From positions 1 through 64,000 of the forward strand of contig CAZEQK010000011.1 of NCBI GenBank assembly GCA_964514395.1: 64,000 nt of DNA, read 5' to 3'. Positions 62,590-64,000 of the stretch are shown piece after piece (the first letter of the stretch is position 1; each line of letters opens with the position of its first letter). The notes under the pieces are model-generated. The model did not search any database and was not told where the DNA came from. It saw only the letters and a program-made list of their open reading frames with translations. This DNA is from CAZEQK01 sp964514395. Lineage in GTDB: Bacteria; Bacillota; Bacilli; Tepidibacillales; Tepidibacillaceae. Both the position numbers and the translations under genes were made by a program.

Positions 62590-63980
62590 ATGCATGTGAT
62601 GATAGTTGGGTTAAATTATTTAACTACATCTATAGAATTTAGAGAAAAATTTACTTTTAATGAGGAATTGCTTGAAATTGCCCTGAACAGGCTGAAACAA
62701 ATAAAAAGTGTTCTTGAAGCAGTGATTCTTAGCACCTGTAATCGTACGGAAATTTATGCGGTAGTAGACCAGTTACATACTGGTGAGCATTTTATTAAAA
62801 AGTTTTTAGCTGACTGGTTTCTAATCCCTAAGGATGAATTGGTACCTTTTTTCTATGTTAAGCTGGATATTGATGCAACGGAACATCTATTTAGAGTTAT
62901 TACAGGACTTGATTCGATGATAGTTGGTGAGACGCAGATATTGGGTCAGATTCGCAATTCATTTATACAAGCCCAAAAAAGTAATGCCACAGGGACCATT
63001 TTTAATACCTTATTTAAGCAAGCAATAACCTTTGCTAAAAAAACACACACTAATACAGGTATTGGTGAAAATGCTGTTTCGGTTAGCTATGCAGCTATTG
63101 AGCTGACAAAAAAATATTCGAGCGTCTAGATAACAAAAAGGTTTTATTAATCGGTGCTGGAGAAACAAGTGAGCTAACAGCTATTCATTTACATTCCTAT
63201 GGGGTTGAAAAGGTTATGGTCTTTAACCGTACCTTTGATGCAGCAATAAAATTAGCTAAATCGTTTAATGGTATTGCCTATCAGTTTGAAGAACTGCCAA
63301 CGGCCCTCATCGAAGCGGATATTGTAATCAGCTCAACTAGCTCAGGAACAACGGTTATTGATAAGCATTTAGTTGAACAAGCGATGAAACACCGAAGATA
63401 TAAAACACTATTTATGATTGATATCGCAGTTCCCCGTGATATCGACCCTGCTATTAACAACATTGAAAATGTTTATTTATATGATATAGATAATTTACAA
63501 GACATTGTAGATGCTAACCTGGAAGAACGAAAAAAAATAGCTAATCAAATAAATAATTGGATAGATGATGAAGTATATAGTTTTTACCAATGGATTAACA
63601 CTTTAGGAGTAATTCCATTAATTGTAGCGTTGAGGGATAAAAGCTTTAAAATTCAAGAGGAAATAATGAAATCGATTGAAAATAAATTGCCAAGCTTAAA
63701 TGAAAAAGAGTTAACTGTAATCCGCAAGCATACTAAAAGTATCGTAAATCAAATGCTTAAAGACCCAATCTTAAGAGTGAAGGAGATGGCTGTTGAGCCA
63801 GATGCGGAGCATATGATGAACTTTTTCAAAAAAATATTCGCAATTTCTGTTAGTGAAATCGAGTCAAATCCAATTTATGAAGATATGAAAAAAAAAGAGA
63901 GTCAAGAAAAAATATATAAACGAAGATTATTAAACTTTAATTCGGCAAGTGACATAAAAAAAGAATCATCACCTGCATAA
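62590..63980 (+). pseudogene. hemA: Second glutamyl-tRNA reductase gene with a -1 frameshift
   Basis: The first part (62590-63129) encodes the catalytic domain including ILSTCNRTEIYAVVDQ, then the frame breaks within AYAAIELTKK-like sequence. The rest continues in another frame (from before 63216) with the NADPH and dimerisation domains to 63980. The break sits in a run of seven A (63108-63114); eight A would restore LTKKIFERLDNKKVLLIGAGETSELTA and give about 463 residues, the normal length. Everything else is intact and conserved relative to the first copy. It is thus a recent pseudogene, a sequence error, or a gene read by slippage. Confidence 0.82.
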
Positions 63981-64000
63981 AACGCAATATTTTACATTAT

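Overview
The window looks like the chromosome of an AT-rich, Gram-positive, endospore-forming member of the Bacillales. The supporting evidence is strong AGGAGG-type ribosome binding sites, lipoproteins with lipobox cysteines, a SleB-type cortex-lytic enzyme, a HemAT aerotaxis sensor, T-box and preQ1-type leaders, an infC-rpmI-rplT operon with an L20-type leader, and Bacillus-like glp, pst and hem genes. A futalosine-pathway menaquinone gene (mqnC) and a 2-hydroxyacyl-CoA dehydratase-activase cassette point to a facultative or anaerobic lifestyle. I cannot name the species. TGA is used as a normal stop in several genes, so the standard bacterial code applies.

Layout. 0.4-3.1 kb: mqnC and a PhoR-like histidine kinase without a regulator beside it. 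3.2-9.5 kb: a phosphate regulon with a four-repeat Pho box, pstS-pstC-pstA-pstB-pstB2-phoU, and a second phoU behind a dispersed repeat. 9.6-17.4 kb: two aldo/keto reductases flanking T-box-thrS, infC (AUU start) -rpmI-rplT and a B12-dependent type radical SAM protein. 17.6-21.4 kb: a glycerate operon (CdaR-type regulator, glycerate kinase, GntP-family permease). 21.5-26.4 kb: a thioredoxin-like gene with an in-frame TGA at the first position of its CxxC motif and a bacterial-SECIS-like hairpin (candidate selenoprotein), then pepV, a YneF-like protein, hemAT, preQ1 riboswitch-queF, and a second structured leader in front of a CmpB-family membrane protein. 26.6-30.6 kb: an activase cassette of unknown substrate and sleB. 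31-34.3 kb: glpD-glpK.

34.5-53.9 kb is a large alpha-glucan locus, best read as dextran / isomaltooligosaccharide use. It has a ROK regulator, a first sugar ABC importer, a six-hairpin glycosidase and an unusual GH31 fusion. These are followed by a LacI regulator with palindromic operators, a GH15 glucoamylase-like enzyme, a second importer, and two GH66 enzymes, one with a membrane anchor and one cytoplasmic. Neither importer has its own ATPase.

54-58.7 kb: pepF and an NMT1/SsuA-type ABC importer on the minus strand. 58.8-64 kb: hemA-hemX-sirC, then a decayed block with a truncated hemC, a truncated resB and a frameshifted second hemA.

The most notable findings are the candidate selenocysteine thioredoxin, and a roughly 180-bp dispersed repeat (three full copies and one 3' half copy) with conserved hairpins. 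All copies share one orientation and lie just downstream of operon genes. A third point of interest is the unassigned structured leader that shares a core with the upstream preQ1 riboswitch.
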